Source of the DNA: Ilyomonas sp963790435
GTDB lineage: Bacteria > Bacteroidota > Bacteroidia > Chitinophagales > Chitinophagaceae
Length of the DNA: 64,000 nt
Reading direction: 5' to 3'
Assembly: GCA_963790435.1 (NCBI GenBank)
Contig: CAWBOI010000002.1
Location: 186,001-250,000 of the forward strand
In this document: one piece after another, positions 51,913-61,076 of the stretch
How the letters are laid out: each line of letters opens with the position of its first letter
How positions within the stretch are numbered: position 1 is the stretch's first letter
Notes under the pieces: generated by a model
Database searches by the model: none
What the model was told of the DNA's origin: nothing
What the model saw: the letters and a program-made list of their open reading frames with translations, nothing else
Program-made: the position numbers and the translations under genes

Positions 51913-52749
51913 TTATTTCCGCATCACCATTGGATAATGATCAATGGTTTCAAACACATTGCGGGGGTCTCCTTTTAAAGTAGAGATAAACTTAGTAAGC
52001 GAATCAGCATACTGCGGCTTTTGAAACATGCGATCATGCGCCAGTATCACTACAGCATTCTGTTCGTTGGTGGTGCCATCGTCAAACTTCCGGTTTATTT
52101 CACGCACCATTTCAGTTGCGCTTTCAATGGGCGTGCTGCCATTTTTAAAGCCCCATTCTAAATCCCAGCCAATCACATCATACCCTAAGGAATCCAACTT
52201 TCTGCAAACCGCTAATGTTGATTTGGGGCCTGTTATTTTTCCTTTGGCAACCCAGGCGCTGTTGCCCGGCAAACGAATGATTTTTACCGGAACTTTTAAG
52301 TCGCGCTCATTTTTTAAAAAGTCCTGCACAGCACTATCGGGCAGCGCATAAAATTTTCTATAATTGTTTTGAAAACCGTGCGTGAAGCTATGATTCGCAA
52401 TTAAAAACTCGGGGTAGCCATTACGAAGTGAATCCAAAACGCGGTTTCTAAACGGTCCTACATCGTTAAAGCCTACCACAAAAAAAGTAGCTTTTATTCC
52501 TTGCTGATGAAATATATTTTTACAATTGCTGGTGCCGGGCGGTTGAGGACCATCATCCCAGGTTAAGTAAATGTATCGTTTGCTGCTGTCTAACTTCATT
52601 GGCGTTCCGGGACCTGTTTGCACCACCGCTTTTTTGGTAGAATCGGCACCGTTGTTTTCACCCCCTTTTTTGCCGCTTTTACAACTGCTTGTTATCACAA
52701 ACAAGGATAATAAAATGCACATTCTATGCAAAGAAAAAATTCGCTTCAT
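51913..52749 (-). CDS. Polysaccharide deacetylase family lipoprotein
   Basis: A 278-residue NodB-homology lipoprotein (VITSSCKSG, Cys about 23). Motif 1 is YLTWDDGPQPPGTSN (TWDDGP), motif 2 NHSFTHGF (NHSxTH), then IIRLPGNSAW (RxPxG-like) and WDLEWG and VVILAHDRM near the end (histidine of motif 5). All key residues are present, so catalytic activity on N-acetylated peptidoglycan or glycan is plausible. Confidence 0.9.
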   Translation of the reverse strand: MKRIFSLHRMCILLSLFVITSSCKSGKKGGENNGADSTKKAVVQTGPGTPMKLDSSKRYIYLTWDDGPQPPGTSNCKNIFHQQGIKATFFVVGFNDVGPFRNRVLDSLRNGYPEFLIANHSFTHGFQNNYRKFYALPDSAVQDFLKNERDLKVPVKIIRLPGNSAWVAKGKITGPKSTLAVCRKLDSLGYDVIGWDLEWGFKNGSTPIESATEMVREINRKFDDGTTNEQNAVVILAHDRMFQKPQYADSLTKFISTLKGDPRNVFETIDHYPMVMRK

Positions 52750-52839
52750 TTCAAAAATTTAAGTGGCAAATATAATAACCTCGTTAAGGAAACAAAATTA
52801 TCTGAACAGCCTTAAGCAATTTATAATGTAATCAACACC

Positions 52840-55464
52840 TCAGCCCTTTTCTTCTGCCAATCCTACAATCAAAGATGCTACCAGCGATGTCCATCCTGTT
52901 TGATGCGAAGCGCCTAAACCTCTGCCGCTATCGCCATGAAAATACTCGTAAAAAAGGAGCAGGTTTTGATTTTCGGGACGGCTGTAAAACCAGTTGTAAT
53001 CGCCGTGCAGGCAACGTTTGTTTTCGCCGTTTTTTGTGAATAAGGAAATGGTGCGCTTTGCCAGTTCGTTGGATACCTGCAGCAAATTCATGTAATTGCC
53101 GGAGCGCGTTGGATACTCAATTTTTAAAGTATCGCCATAAAACTCTCCATACTTGCGGATGGATTCAATGAGCAAATAATTAATGGGTATCCACACAGGG
53201 CCGCGCCAGTTGCTGTTGCCGCCATAAAAGTCGGAAGTGCTGTCGCCTGCCTCGTACTGAATAGAATAATCCACATAATCAATGTTGATGGAATACGGAT
53301 TTTTTTCGTGATATTTTGATAACGCACGAATGCCGCCCGGCGATAAAAATTCATCTTCATCCAGCACACGTTGTAATAAAGCAATCAGTCTTTCTTTGGG
53401 TATGAGGGAGATGAGAATTTTGTTTTCGCCGCCTTCTTCGTTGGGCCAAAACTTTTGATTGAGCTTGCGATACCGTTCAAACCAGGTAATGCGTTTGTTG
53501 AAATCATCCAGCGTGTTCAACACTTTTGTTTCAATTACCGATACTGCGAAAATGGCCGTTAAACCAACAATAGATTTGATGCGAAGCTGCTTTGGATTTT
53601 CATTTACAATCGCCAAAGTATCATAATAAAATTTATCTTCTTCATTCCACATTCCCAGTTCGTTCATGGCTTCGGCAATCAACACAAAATGTTCAAAAAA
53701 CTTAGTGGCTGTATCTTCAAACGAAGTATCGTTCATCGCAATTTCAATGGCCATGTCCATCATATTCAAAGCATACATTCCCATCCAGCTTGTACTATCG
53801 GCCTGCTCTAATTCCATGCTGCCGCTCAACTGCATACTTCTATTAAAAACGCCTATGTTATCCAACCCCAAAAAGCCACCTTCAAAAATGTTGTTGCCGT
53901 TAGGGTCTTTGCGGTTGATCCACCATGTAAAATTGATGATGAGTTTTTGAAACGCACGCTTTAAAAAGTTTAAATCACCTTCGCCGGTCGCCTTTTTTTC
54001 AATGCGATACACTTCGAGCGCAGCCCACGCATGAACAGGTGGATTTACATCGCTAAGGTTCCATTCATACGCCGGCAATTGGCCATCCGGTTTCATATAC
54101 CATTCGCGCATTACCAGCAGCAATTGGTGCTTGGCAAACGTGGGGTCAATCAATGCCATCGGTATGCAATGAAATGCCAGATCCCACGCAGCATACCAGG
54201 GATACTCCCATTTATCAGGCATTAAAACAATATCCTGGTTTTTCAAATGCAGCCAATCGTTATTGCGCCCGCTTTTTCGGCTATTGTTCAGAGGCGAAAT
54301 GCCATCGCTGGTTGAAATCCATCGTTCAATATCGTAATGATAATATTGCTTACTCCACAACATTCCGGCTAACGCCTGGCGTGTAACGAGCCGTTCTTCA
54401 TCTGATAAATTTTGAGGCAAAACGGCTGTATAAAATTCATCGGCTTCTTCTTTTCGTTGGGCAAAAATTTGTTCAAACCTTTGCCCAAAGGGTTGGCTTT
54501 GCATTTCGTTGCACAAGCGCAGATACAACACTTTAGAACCTCCTGCCGGTACATTCATTTTGTACATCGGCGAGAACTTAGTGCCTCCCTTTATCTTGCG
54601 CAATTGCTCAATATTTTTGCCATCAACCACCGCATCGTTAATGGCATCTTTTGTATAAATGCCGGTATTGTTTTGCCTGCCAAACAGCTTCTGCAGGTTG
54701 GTTTCGTTCTCTGTAAAAAATCGGTCGGCAGGTTTTTGAAAATACAAATAATAATCGCCAATTCTTTCGTGCGTTGCTTTTACACAACAATCATCAATTT
54801 GTTTAATGGTAGGGCGCTTTTCCAAACCGCCGTAACTCCACCTATTGTAAAACCAAAGTGTTGGCAATACGGTGATTTCAGCGTTTGTTTTTGCACGATT
54901 TATTACTTCAATTTTAACAGCAATATCTGTTTTGGTAAACTTAGCATAAGTGATGTAAACATCAAAGTATTTGTTGTCATCAAACAAACCGGTATCAAGC
55001 AGTTCGTACTCCGTTTCCAAACGGCTGCGGCGGCGGTTGGTATAAAGCAAATTATCGTAAGGGAAGGCTTCCTGCGGATATTTGTACAACATCTGCATAT
55101 AATAATGCGATGGTAAATTGTCTAAGTAATAATACAGTTCTTTTACATCTTCACCATGGTTGCCTTCATAGTTGTGCAAGCCATACAAACGCTCTTTTAT
55201 AATTTCATCTTTTCCATTCCACAAACCAATGGAAAAACAGAGGTTTTGAAAATAGTCGGATATGCCACCCAAACCATCTTCACCCCAACGATAAGCACGA
55301 CTGTGCGCATGATGAAAGGGAAAATAATTCCAGGCATCTCCGTTATCACTATAATCTTCACGCACGGTTCCCCATTGCCGGTCGGATAAATAAGGACCCC
55401 ATTGTTCCAACGGAACTTTATTACCTGCATTCACTTTCAAACGTTGCTGCTCGGCTGTCATCAT
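52840..55464 (-). CDS. GH63-like glucosidase (MGH1 domain)
   Basis: An 874-residue alpha-toroidal glycoside hydrolase related to mannosyl-oligosaccharide glucosidase. The N-terminal WGPYLSDRQWGTVREDYS and YRWGEDGLGGISDY are diagnostic for the large bacterial subgroup. The (alpha/alpha)6 barrel holds LMPDKWEYPWYAAWDLAFH with the acidic residue of the family, and YEAGDSTSDFYGGNSNWRGPVW near the C-terminus. No signal peptide, so it is cytoplasmic. Probably acts on glucosides such as glucosylglycerate or mannosyl-glycerate-like compounds; the substrate is inferred. Confidence 0.88.
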   Translation of the reverse strand: MMTAEQQRLKVNAGNKVPLEQWGPYLSDRQWGTVREDYSDNGDAWNYFPFHHAHSRAYRWGEDGLGGISDYFQNLCFSIGLWNGKDEIIKERLYGLHNYEGNHGEDVKELYYYLDNLPSHYYMQMLYKYPQEAFPYDNLLYTNRRRSRLETEYELLDTGLFDDNKYFDVYITYAKFTKTDIAVKIEVINRAKTNAEITVLPTLWFYNRWSYGGLEKRPTIKQIDDCCVKATHERIGDYYLYFQKPADRFFTENETNLQKLFGRQNNTGIYTKDAINDAVVDGKNIEQLRKIKGGTKFSPMYKMNVPAGGSKVLYLRLCNEMQSQPFGQRFEQIFAQRKEEADEFYTAVLPQNLSDEERLVTRQALAGMLWSKQYYHYDIERWISTSDGISPLNNSRKSGRNNDWLHLKNQDIVLMPDKWEYPWYAAWDLAFHCIPMALIDPTFAKHQLLLVMREWYMKPDGQLPAYEWNLSDVNPPVHAWAALEVYRIEKKATGEGDLNFLKRAFQKLIINFTWWINRKDPNGNNIFEGGFLGLDNIGVFNRSMQLSGSMELEQADSTSWMGMYALNMMDMAIEIAMNDTSFEDTATKFFEHFVLIAEAMNELGMWNEEDKFYYDTLAIVNENPKQLRIKSIVGLTAIFAVSVIETKVLNTLDDFNKRITWFERYRKLNQKFWPNEEGGENKILISLIPKERLIALLQRVLDEDEFLSPGGIRALSKYHEKNPYSINIDYVDYSIQYEAGDSTSDFYGGNSNWRGPVWIPINYLLIESIRKYGEFYGDTLKIEYPTRSGNYMNLLQVSNELAKRTISLFTKNGENKRCLHGDYNWFYSRPENQNLLLFYEYFHGDSGRGLGASHQTGWTSLVASLIVGLAEEKG

Positions 55465-55525
55465 AAAACTGCAAATGTAGGCGTGTTAGTGTTGAAAAGG
55501 AGATTATAAAATGCTTAGTTTATAT

Positions 55526-55550
55526 GCAAAAACAAAGGTTTGCTTTTGCA
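55526..55550. repeat. Inverted pair of the dispersed 11-mer
   Basis: GCAAAAACAAA (55526-55536) and TTTGCTTTTGC (55540-55550) form a small hairpin upstream of the GH63-like gene, followed by ACATTTTTAC. Confidence 0.7.
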
Positions 55551-55693
55551 CATTTTTACAGAAAAATTTGAAACAGCGATATGTGGAATTGTTCCCTCTT
55601 TTTGACTATGTGCAAAGAGAGTAATTTTTTTATTGGCACGTTTTCTGAATTTTCAGGATTGTTATTATATTTTCTAACTTAAAACATACAACT

Positions 55694-55855
55694 ATGTTAC
55701 GCTGGACGATCACCTTTTTAATTATAGCTATCATTGCAGCTATATTAGGTTTTGGAGGCATTGCAGCCGGTGCTGCGGGTATTGCCAAAGTGTTGTTTTT
55801 TATTTTCATCGTATTATTTTTATTGTCTTTAATAAGAGGCAGATCAACGTTATAA
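55694..55855 (+). CDS. DUF1328 (YtjA-like) small membrane protein
   Basis: A 53-residue protein with two membrane segments: MLRWTITFLIIAIIAAILGF, then GGIAAGAAGIAKVLFFIFIV and LFLLSLIRGRSTL. The LGFGGIAAGAAGIAKVLFFI centre is the DUF1328 signature. Such proteins are common small inner-membrane proteins without known function, often general-stress induced. It is followed by a near-perfect terminator. ATG at 55694, stop at 55853-55855. Confidence 0.93.
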   Translation: MLRWTITFLIIAIIAAILGFGGIAAGAAGIAKVLFFIFIVLFLLSLIRGRSTL

Positions 55856-55868
55856 CGGGTGCCGCAAA

Positions 55869-55915
55869 CAAATAAAAAACTGTGTTCAATTAAATTGAAC
55901 ACAGTTTTTTATTTG
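55869..55915. terminator. Long terminator hairpin after DUF1328 gene
   Basis: The arms 55869-55891 and 55892-55915 are complementary, with core AACTGTGTTCAATT and a T-run on both sides. Located 14 bases after the stop. Confidence 0.85.
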
Positions 55916-55931
55916 TTTGAACTGGGAAGAA

Positions 55932-56115
55932 AATGGAACACGGGTGACACGGACTGCGTGCACGGATTTCAGGGATGGATCATTGAAGAAGTAAGATTGA
56001 ATATTATGTGTAAAACCAAACTTCATTGTTCATCATTATCCAACGAATCCCATTCAGCCCAGTTCAGACAATCCAAAAAATCCGTGCACGCAGTCCGTGT
56101 CACCCGTGTTCCATT
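55932..56115. repeat. Perfect 38-bp inverted repeat (ATCCGTG dialect)
   Basis: 55932-55969 (begins AATGGAACACGGGTGACACG) and 56078-56115 are exact reverse complements of 38 bp, separated by 108 bases. The loop contains a GTAAAACCAAAC motif variant and a GTCTGAACTGGGCTGAATGG phrase on the minus strand. The right arm ends 4 bases before the manC stop. Confidence 0.85.
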
Positions 56116-56119
56116 ACAA

Positions 56120-57202
56120 TTACAGATACATATCACCTTTACTTCGTTTTACTTCAGCAACATATTCTTTAATGGCCTGCTCTTTTTCTTTTTTACAGAT
56201 GAGCAAAACATCGGGCGTATCCACCACAATAAAATCTTCCAAACCTTGTAGTACAACCAACTTTTCGTGCGGCGCCGATACCATACATTTTACCGCATCA
56301 ATTACAATTACATTGTTGGCAGAAACGGCATTACCGAGGTAATCTTTTTCAAGATTATCATATGCGCTGTTCCAGGTTCCCAAATCGCTCCAGCCAAAGG
56401 AAGATGGAATGACATATACATTATCCGCATGTTCCATTATTGCATAGTCAATAGAAATGTTGGTGCATAACGAATAAATGCGGTCAACAGCTTCTTTTTC
56501 GTTGGCTGTATTAAAATTGTCGCTTTCCACCGCAAACACTTCATACATTTCGGGCTGGTACTTTTCAAACGCATTTAATACATCTTCTACGCGCCAGATA
56601 AAAATGCCTGCGTTCCATAAAAAATCACCGCTTTCATAAAACGTTTTGGCAAGCTCGGCATCGGGCTTTTCAGTAAATGTTTTCACTTTATAAACATTAG
56701 GTGCCGCAGCTTTGGTTTCGTGCTGAATGTAGCCGTACCCTGTGTTGGGATACGTTGGCTTGATGCCCAATGTTACAAATGATTTTTTTTGTTCGGCAAA
56801 AGAAAGCGCTTCGTTTGATATGGCAACAAACCCATCGAGATCCAATATCATGTGATCGCTTGGCGCGATGATCAACGTGGCATCCGGATTTTTTTGTTTG
56901 ATTTTAAACGAAATATAAGCCACGCAAGGCGCTGTATTTTTGCGGCTCGGTTCGGACACCACATTTTGCACCGGCAGTTGGGGCAATTGCTCTTCTACAA
57001 TGTGTGCATATTCTCCCGAAGTAACCACAAAAATGTTTTCAACCGGAATGAACTCTTTGTACCGCTCAAACGTCCATTGAATAAGGGTTTTTCCTGTGTT
57101 TAAAATGTCTAAAAACTGTTTGGGATAAGCTACCCGGCTTTGCGGCCAAAACCGGCTGCCAATGCCACCCGCCATGATGGCTACGTAATGATTTTTATTC
57201 AT
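56120..57202 (-). CDS. manC: Mannose-1-phosphate guanylyltransferase
   Basis: A 360-residue nucleotidyltransferase making GDP-mannose. Signature IMAGGIGSRFWPQSRVAYPKQF at residues about 9-30 (GGxGSRFWPxSR and PKQ), then EPSRKNTAPCVAYI, LIIAPSDHMI, YGYIQHETKAAAPNVYKVKTFTEKPD in pieces, FLWNAGIFIWRVED and the C-terminal SFGWSDLGTWNSAYD. The isomerase domain of the bifunctional form is absent. GDP-mannose feeds the glycan cluster. Confidence 0.92.
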   Translation of the reverse strand: MNKNHYVAIMAGGIGSRFWPQSRVAYPKQFLDILNTGKTLIQWTFERYKEFIPVENIFVVTSGEYAHIVEEQLPQLPVQNVVSEPSRKNTAPCVAYISFKIKQKNPDATLIIAPSDHMILDLDGFVAISNEALSFAEQKKSFVTLGIKPTYPNTGYGYIQHETKAAAPNVYKVKTFTEKPDAELAKTFYESGDFLWNAGIFIWRVEDVLNAFEKYQPEMYEVFAVESDNFNTANEKEAVDRIYSLCTNISIDYAIMEHADNVYVIPSSFGWSDLGTWNSAYDNLEKDYLGNAVSANNVIVIDAVKCMVSAPHEKLVVLQGLEDFIVVDTPDVLLICKKEKEQAIKEYVAEVKRSKGDMYL

Positions 57203-57234
57203 GTTTTGTTTTGTGATAATTGGATATTATGGTT

Positions 57235-58200
57235 TTACAAAATGCCTTCGCGCAATAAATCGTGCAAATGTAAAACGCCTAAGTATAAGTTGGTTTCATC
57301 AATAACGATCAATTGCATAATATCGTATGCTTTCATTGTATCGAAAGCTTCGGTAGCAAATGTTTGTGGAAAAATGGTTTTTGGTTTTGCCGAAAAAATG
57401 TCTTTCGCCGTGACGTTGCTGATGTTATCCGTTTTTTCCAACATGCGCCGAATGTCGCCATCGGTAATGATGCCAATGAGTTTATTTTCGCCATTAATTA
57501 CCGCCGTGCAGCCCAGCCGCTTGCCCGATATTTCGCTGATAACTTTTTTTACCGGCGTTTCCAAAAACACCTCCGGCTTCTCGTTTATTTTATACAAATC
57601 TTCAGCCCGCAAATACAAGCGTTTGCCAATGTTGCCACCCGGATGAAACCTTGCAAAATCTTCCTCATTAAAACGGTTCAGCTTCATTAAACAAACTGCC
57701 AGCGCATCGCCAATGACTATTTGCGCGGTGGTGCTATTGGTAGGCGCCAGGTTGTTGGGACAGGATTCTTCGGTAACTGAAGCGTTAATAATAAAATCGG
57801 CACAAGTTGATAAGTAAGATTGCAGGTTGCCGGTGATGGCAATGATGGTTTGCGCAAGCTGTTTTAGCAAAGGCAGCAAGGTTTTTATTTCGCTGCTGTT
57901 GCCACTATTGCTTACAACAATAATAACGTCATCTTTTTGAATCATTCCCAAATCGCCATGAATGGCATCGGCGGCGTGCATAAAAAGGGCGGGCGTTCCG
58001 GTTGAATTGAACGTAGCCACCATTTTTTGCGCAACAATGGCGCTTTTACCAACGCCGGTAATTACCACGCGGCCGGCACTATGGTAAATGGCTTGTACCG
58101 CTTTTTCAAAATCAACGGTCAGGTGGTTTTCTAATTGTGAAACCGATTTTGCTTCTGAACGAATGGTTTGCACAGCAATGTGAAGAATGTCTTCCTTCAT
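57235..58200 (-). CDS. kdsD: Arabinose-5-phosphate isomerase (KpsF/GutQ family)
   Basis: A 321-residue enzyme making arabinose 5-phosphate for Kdo, a core sugar of LPS. The N-terminal SIS domain has VVITGVGKSAIVAQKMVATFNSTGTPALFMHA in pieces (GVGKS, STGT), HGDLGMI and VVSNSGNSSEIKTLLP. Two CBS domains follow (GCTAVINGENKLIGIITDGDIRRML; AYDIMQLIVIDETNLYLGVLHLHDLLREGI). The start at 58200 (MKEDILHIAV) fits; upstream codons are spacer. Confidence 0.92.
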   Translation of the reverse strand: MKEDILHIAVQTIRSEAKSVSQLENHLTVDFEKAVQAIYHSAGRVVITGVGKSAIVAQKMVATFNSTGTPALFMHAADAIHGDLGMIQKDDVIIVVSNSGNSSEIKTLLPLLKQLAQTIIAITGNLQSYLSTCADFIINASVTEESCPNNLAPTNSTTAQIVIGDALAVCLMKLNRFNEEDFARFHPGGNIGKRLYLRAEDLYKINEKPEVFLETPVKKVISEISGKRLGCTAVINGENKLIGIITDGDIRRMLEKTDNISNVTAKDIFSAKPKTIFPQTFATEAFDTMKAYDIMQLIVIDETNLYLGVLHLHDLLREGIL

Positions 58201-58678
58201 GGGCGGCAAAGGTAATAGGCTTGCCCAATATGAACGAAAGGGGAATGAAAGGAGGCAAAAGTTCTTTATAAAAACAAAAGTGCTGATCAGCAATATCAGA
58301 CAAAAACAAACTTATGATGTTTTACTTTTATCTTCTTTATTAAACAAGCTGCATTTAAAAAAAGCAGATTTGTAAAATAATGCGCCTTTGTTTTTGCCTG
58401 TTTTTTATATGCTTGTACAATAATACAATTTGCAAATCTCTTCTTTCTTTTTATTGAAAAGTAAAGCAGAATAAATTTTATACGGTTGCAATAAAAAGGA
58501 ATCCGTAACTTTAAAAGCGATAAAGGACAAAAGGAAACTTTAACAAACCCCTCGTTGGCATCAACCTTTTTTTGGTGTTAATTTCGTTCCCCTTTCGCCT
58601 TTATCCGAAGGTTATATTTTAATAAAGATTTTTAGATTTTAAAAAGCTGCTGCGGAAGGCAGACAGCAACAGACAATT
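58201..58678. other. Divergent kdsD/recQ spacer with leader hairpin
   Basis: A 478-base spacer. It has a dispersed 11-mer (58387) and an ACAAAAACAAAC variant (58300). Upstream of recQ an imperfect inverted repeat lies at 58519-58538 (GATAAAGGACAAAAGGAAAC) and 58586-58605 (GTTCCCCTTTCGCCTTTATC), with inner TTAACA/TGTTAA pairing. I see no gene. Confidence 0.55.
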
Positions 58679-60974
58679 ATGGCAACACTTTCAAAGAAAT
58701 CATCTGCTAAAACTACAAGAAAAACAAAAAGCGTTAGTGAAGAAACAGAACGGAAACCAATAGTCAATACCTCCAATCACGGTTACGAAATTCATAAGCA
58801 TTTACAACTCAATTTTGGTTTTGAACATTTTAAAGGCTTGCAGGAAGAAGCCCTTAACAGCTTGCTGAATGGGCACGATACGTTTGTAATTATGCCAACC
58901 GGCGGCGGAAAAAGCTTGTGTTATCAATTGCCGGCTTTGATATTGGAAGGCTGCGCTATTATTGTAAGTCCACTCATTGCGTTAATGAAAAACCAAGTTG
59001 ACCTGGTAAGAGGATATAGCGAAAAAGATACGGTGGCTCACTTCTTAAATTCATCATTAAACAAAGGTCAGATTACGCAGGTAAAAAGCGATCTGACAGA
59101 CGGAAAAACAAAGCTGTTGTATGTAGCTCCCGAAACCTTAACCAAGCAGGAAAACCTTGACTTTTTTAAAGATCTGAATGTTTCTTTTTTCGCGGTGGAT
59201 GAAGCGCATTGTATATCGGAATGGGGACACGATTTCCGTCCCGAATACCGCCGCCTGCGCGAAATGATGGACATCATCAATCCTGATATTCCGGTGGTTG
59301 CGCTTAACGGCTACGGCAACGCCAAAAGTGCAAAGCGATATTGTAAAAAACTTAGGCTTGCGCAACCCGAATATTTTTATTTCCTCTTTCAATCGCCCCA
59401 ATCTTTACTATGAAATTGTTCCAAAGGTTAAAAAAGATCAAACCATAAAAAGCATTGTCCGCTTTATTACGGGAATGAAAAATAAAAGCGGAATTATTTA
59501 TACATTAAACAGAAAAACAACTGAAGAACTGGCAGAAATATTAATGGCGAATGGCATTAAAGCGGTCGCTTATCATGCCGGTTTGGATGCAAAGCTTCGG
59601 GCTGACCGACAGGATTTATTTTTAAATGAAGATGTACAGGTAATTGTTGCCACCATTGCATTTGGGATGGGCATTGACAAGCCCGACATTCGGTTTGTGA
59701 TTCATTTTAATGTACCCAAATCCATCGAAAATTATTACCAGGAAACTGGCCGCGCTGGTCGTGATGGTTTGGAAGGAAAATGTTTATTGTATTACTCGCA
59801 TAAAGACGTTTCTAAACTAGAACATTTAATGCGCGATAAGCCGTTGAGCGAACGCGAAGTGGGCGCGCAGTTGATTAATGAAACGCTGGCTTTTGCCGAA
59901 ACCTCAGTTTGTCGCCGCAAAGTGCTGATGCATTATTTTGGCGAAGACTGGGGCGATGAAAACTGCGGCAACTGCGATAACTGTCTTCATCCGAAGGAAA
60001 AAATAGAAGCGAAAGACGACGCCTGCAAAGTGCTGAGAGTGGTGAAGGCTTTGGAAGAACGTTTTCCGGCAGATTATGCGGTGAACATTTTAACCGGCAG
60101 GCTAACGCCGCAGGTTGGCATGTATCGCCACGAAAAATTAGAAGTGTTTGGCATTGGAAAAGACAAAGACGAACACTTCTGGAACAGCTTAATCCGGCAG
60201 ATGTTGCTGTTCAATTTGCTTCGCAAAGACATTGAAGAATATGGCTTGTTGAAGTTTACGGAAGGAGGCGAGAAGTTCTTGAAAAAATCAACTTCCTTCA
60301 AAATTGTATTGAACAATTTGTTTGAAGATGCCAATTACGACGATGAAGAATCGGAAGGCGCCGGTGCAACAGGTGCTGCCGCAGATGAAAAGCTGCTCGA
60401 CATGCTGAAAGATCTGCGCCAGAAAGAAGCAAAGAAAAAAGGCTTGCCGCCCTTTGTTTTGTTTCTTGAAAATTCTTTGATTGATATGGCTACTATGTAT
60501 CCCACTTCAATGGCGGAACTGGAAAAATGCCAGGGTGTTAGTAAAGGAAAAGCTTTGAAGTTTGGCAGACCTTTTATTGATTTGATAGCCCAACATGTGG
60601 AAGAAAACGACATAGAGAAGCCTGATGATTTTGTAATGAAAAGCGTTGCCAACAAAAGCAGCAATAAAATTTACATTATTCAGAATATAGATAAAAAAAT
60701 ACCGCTCGAAACCATCGCCCGCAATAAGGATTTGCGGTTGGATTCGTTGTTGGAGGAAATGGAAACCATCGTTGCCAGTGGCACAAAGCTCAATTTGAAT
60801 TATGCCATTGAAAGTATGCTGGATGAAGATGACCAGGACGAAATCATTGATTACTTCCGCGGTTGTCAAACATCTTCATTGGAAGTGGCAAAAGAAGAGC
60901 TGGCAGATGGCAATTACAACTGGGAACAATTGAAAATTATGCGCATTAAATTTATTTGCGAATACGGAAATTAA
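58679..60974 (+). CDS. recQ: ATP-dependent DNA helicase RecQ (frameshifted)
   Basis: A 3'-5' DNA helicase of recombination and fork repair. First frame: FEHFKGLQEEALNSLL (motif 0), VIMPTGGGKSLCYQLPALI (Walker A), VDEAHCISEWGHDFRPEYRRL (DEAH and aromatic-rich loop). After VVAL the frame breaks. The second frame reads TATATPKVQSDIVKNL, FGMGIDKPDIRFVIHF, QETGRAGRDGLEGKCLL, the zinc cysteines (CRRKVLMHY ... CGNCDNC), an RQC domain and a C-terminal HRDC domain (ENSLIDMATMYPTSMAELE). One extra base at GCGCTTAACGG (about 59299-59309). Length 3n+1; joined about 765 residues. Confidence 0.9.
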
Positions 60975-60990
60975 ACTGTTCATTCATTAT

Positions 60991-61031
60991 AAAAAATCCC
61001 GTTGCTGGTTGTAACTGCAGCGGGATTTTTT
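60991..61031 (+). terminator. Hairpin terminator after recQ
   Basis: AAAAAATCCCGTTGC pairs with GCAGCGGGATTTTTT (61017-61031, one G-U). It ends in a T-run, followed at once by a dispersed 11-mer (61034). Confidence 0.8.
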
Positions 61032-61076
61032 GTGCAAAAACAAACTTGTTGCATCATAGTTATAAAAACAAATTTT

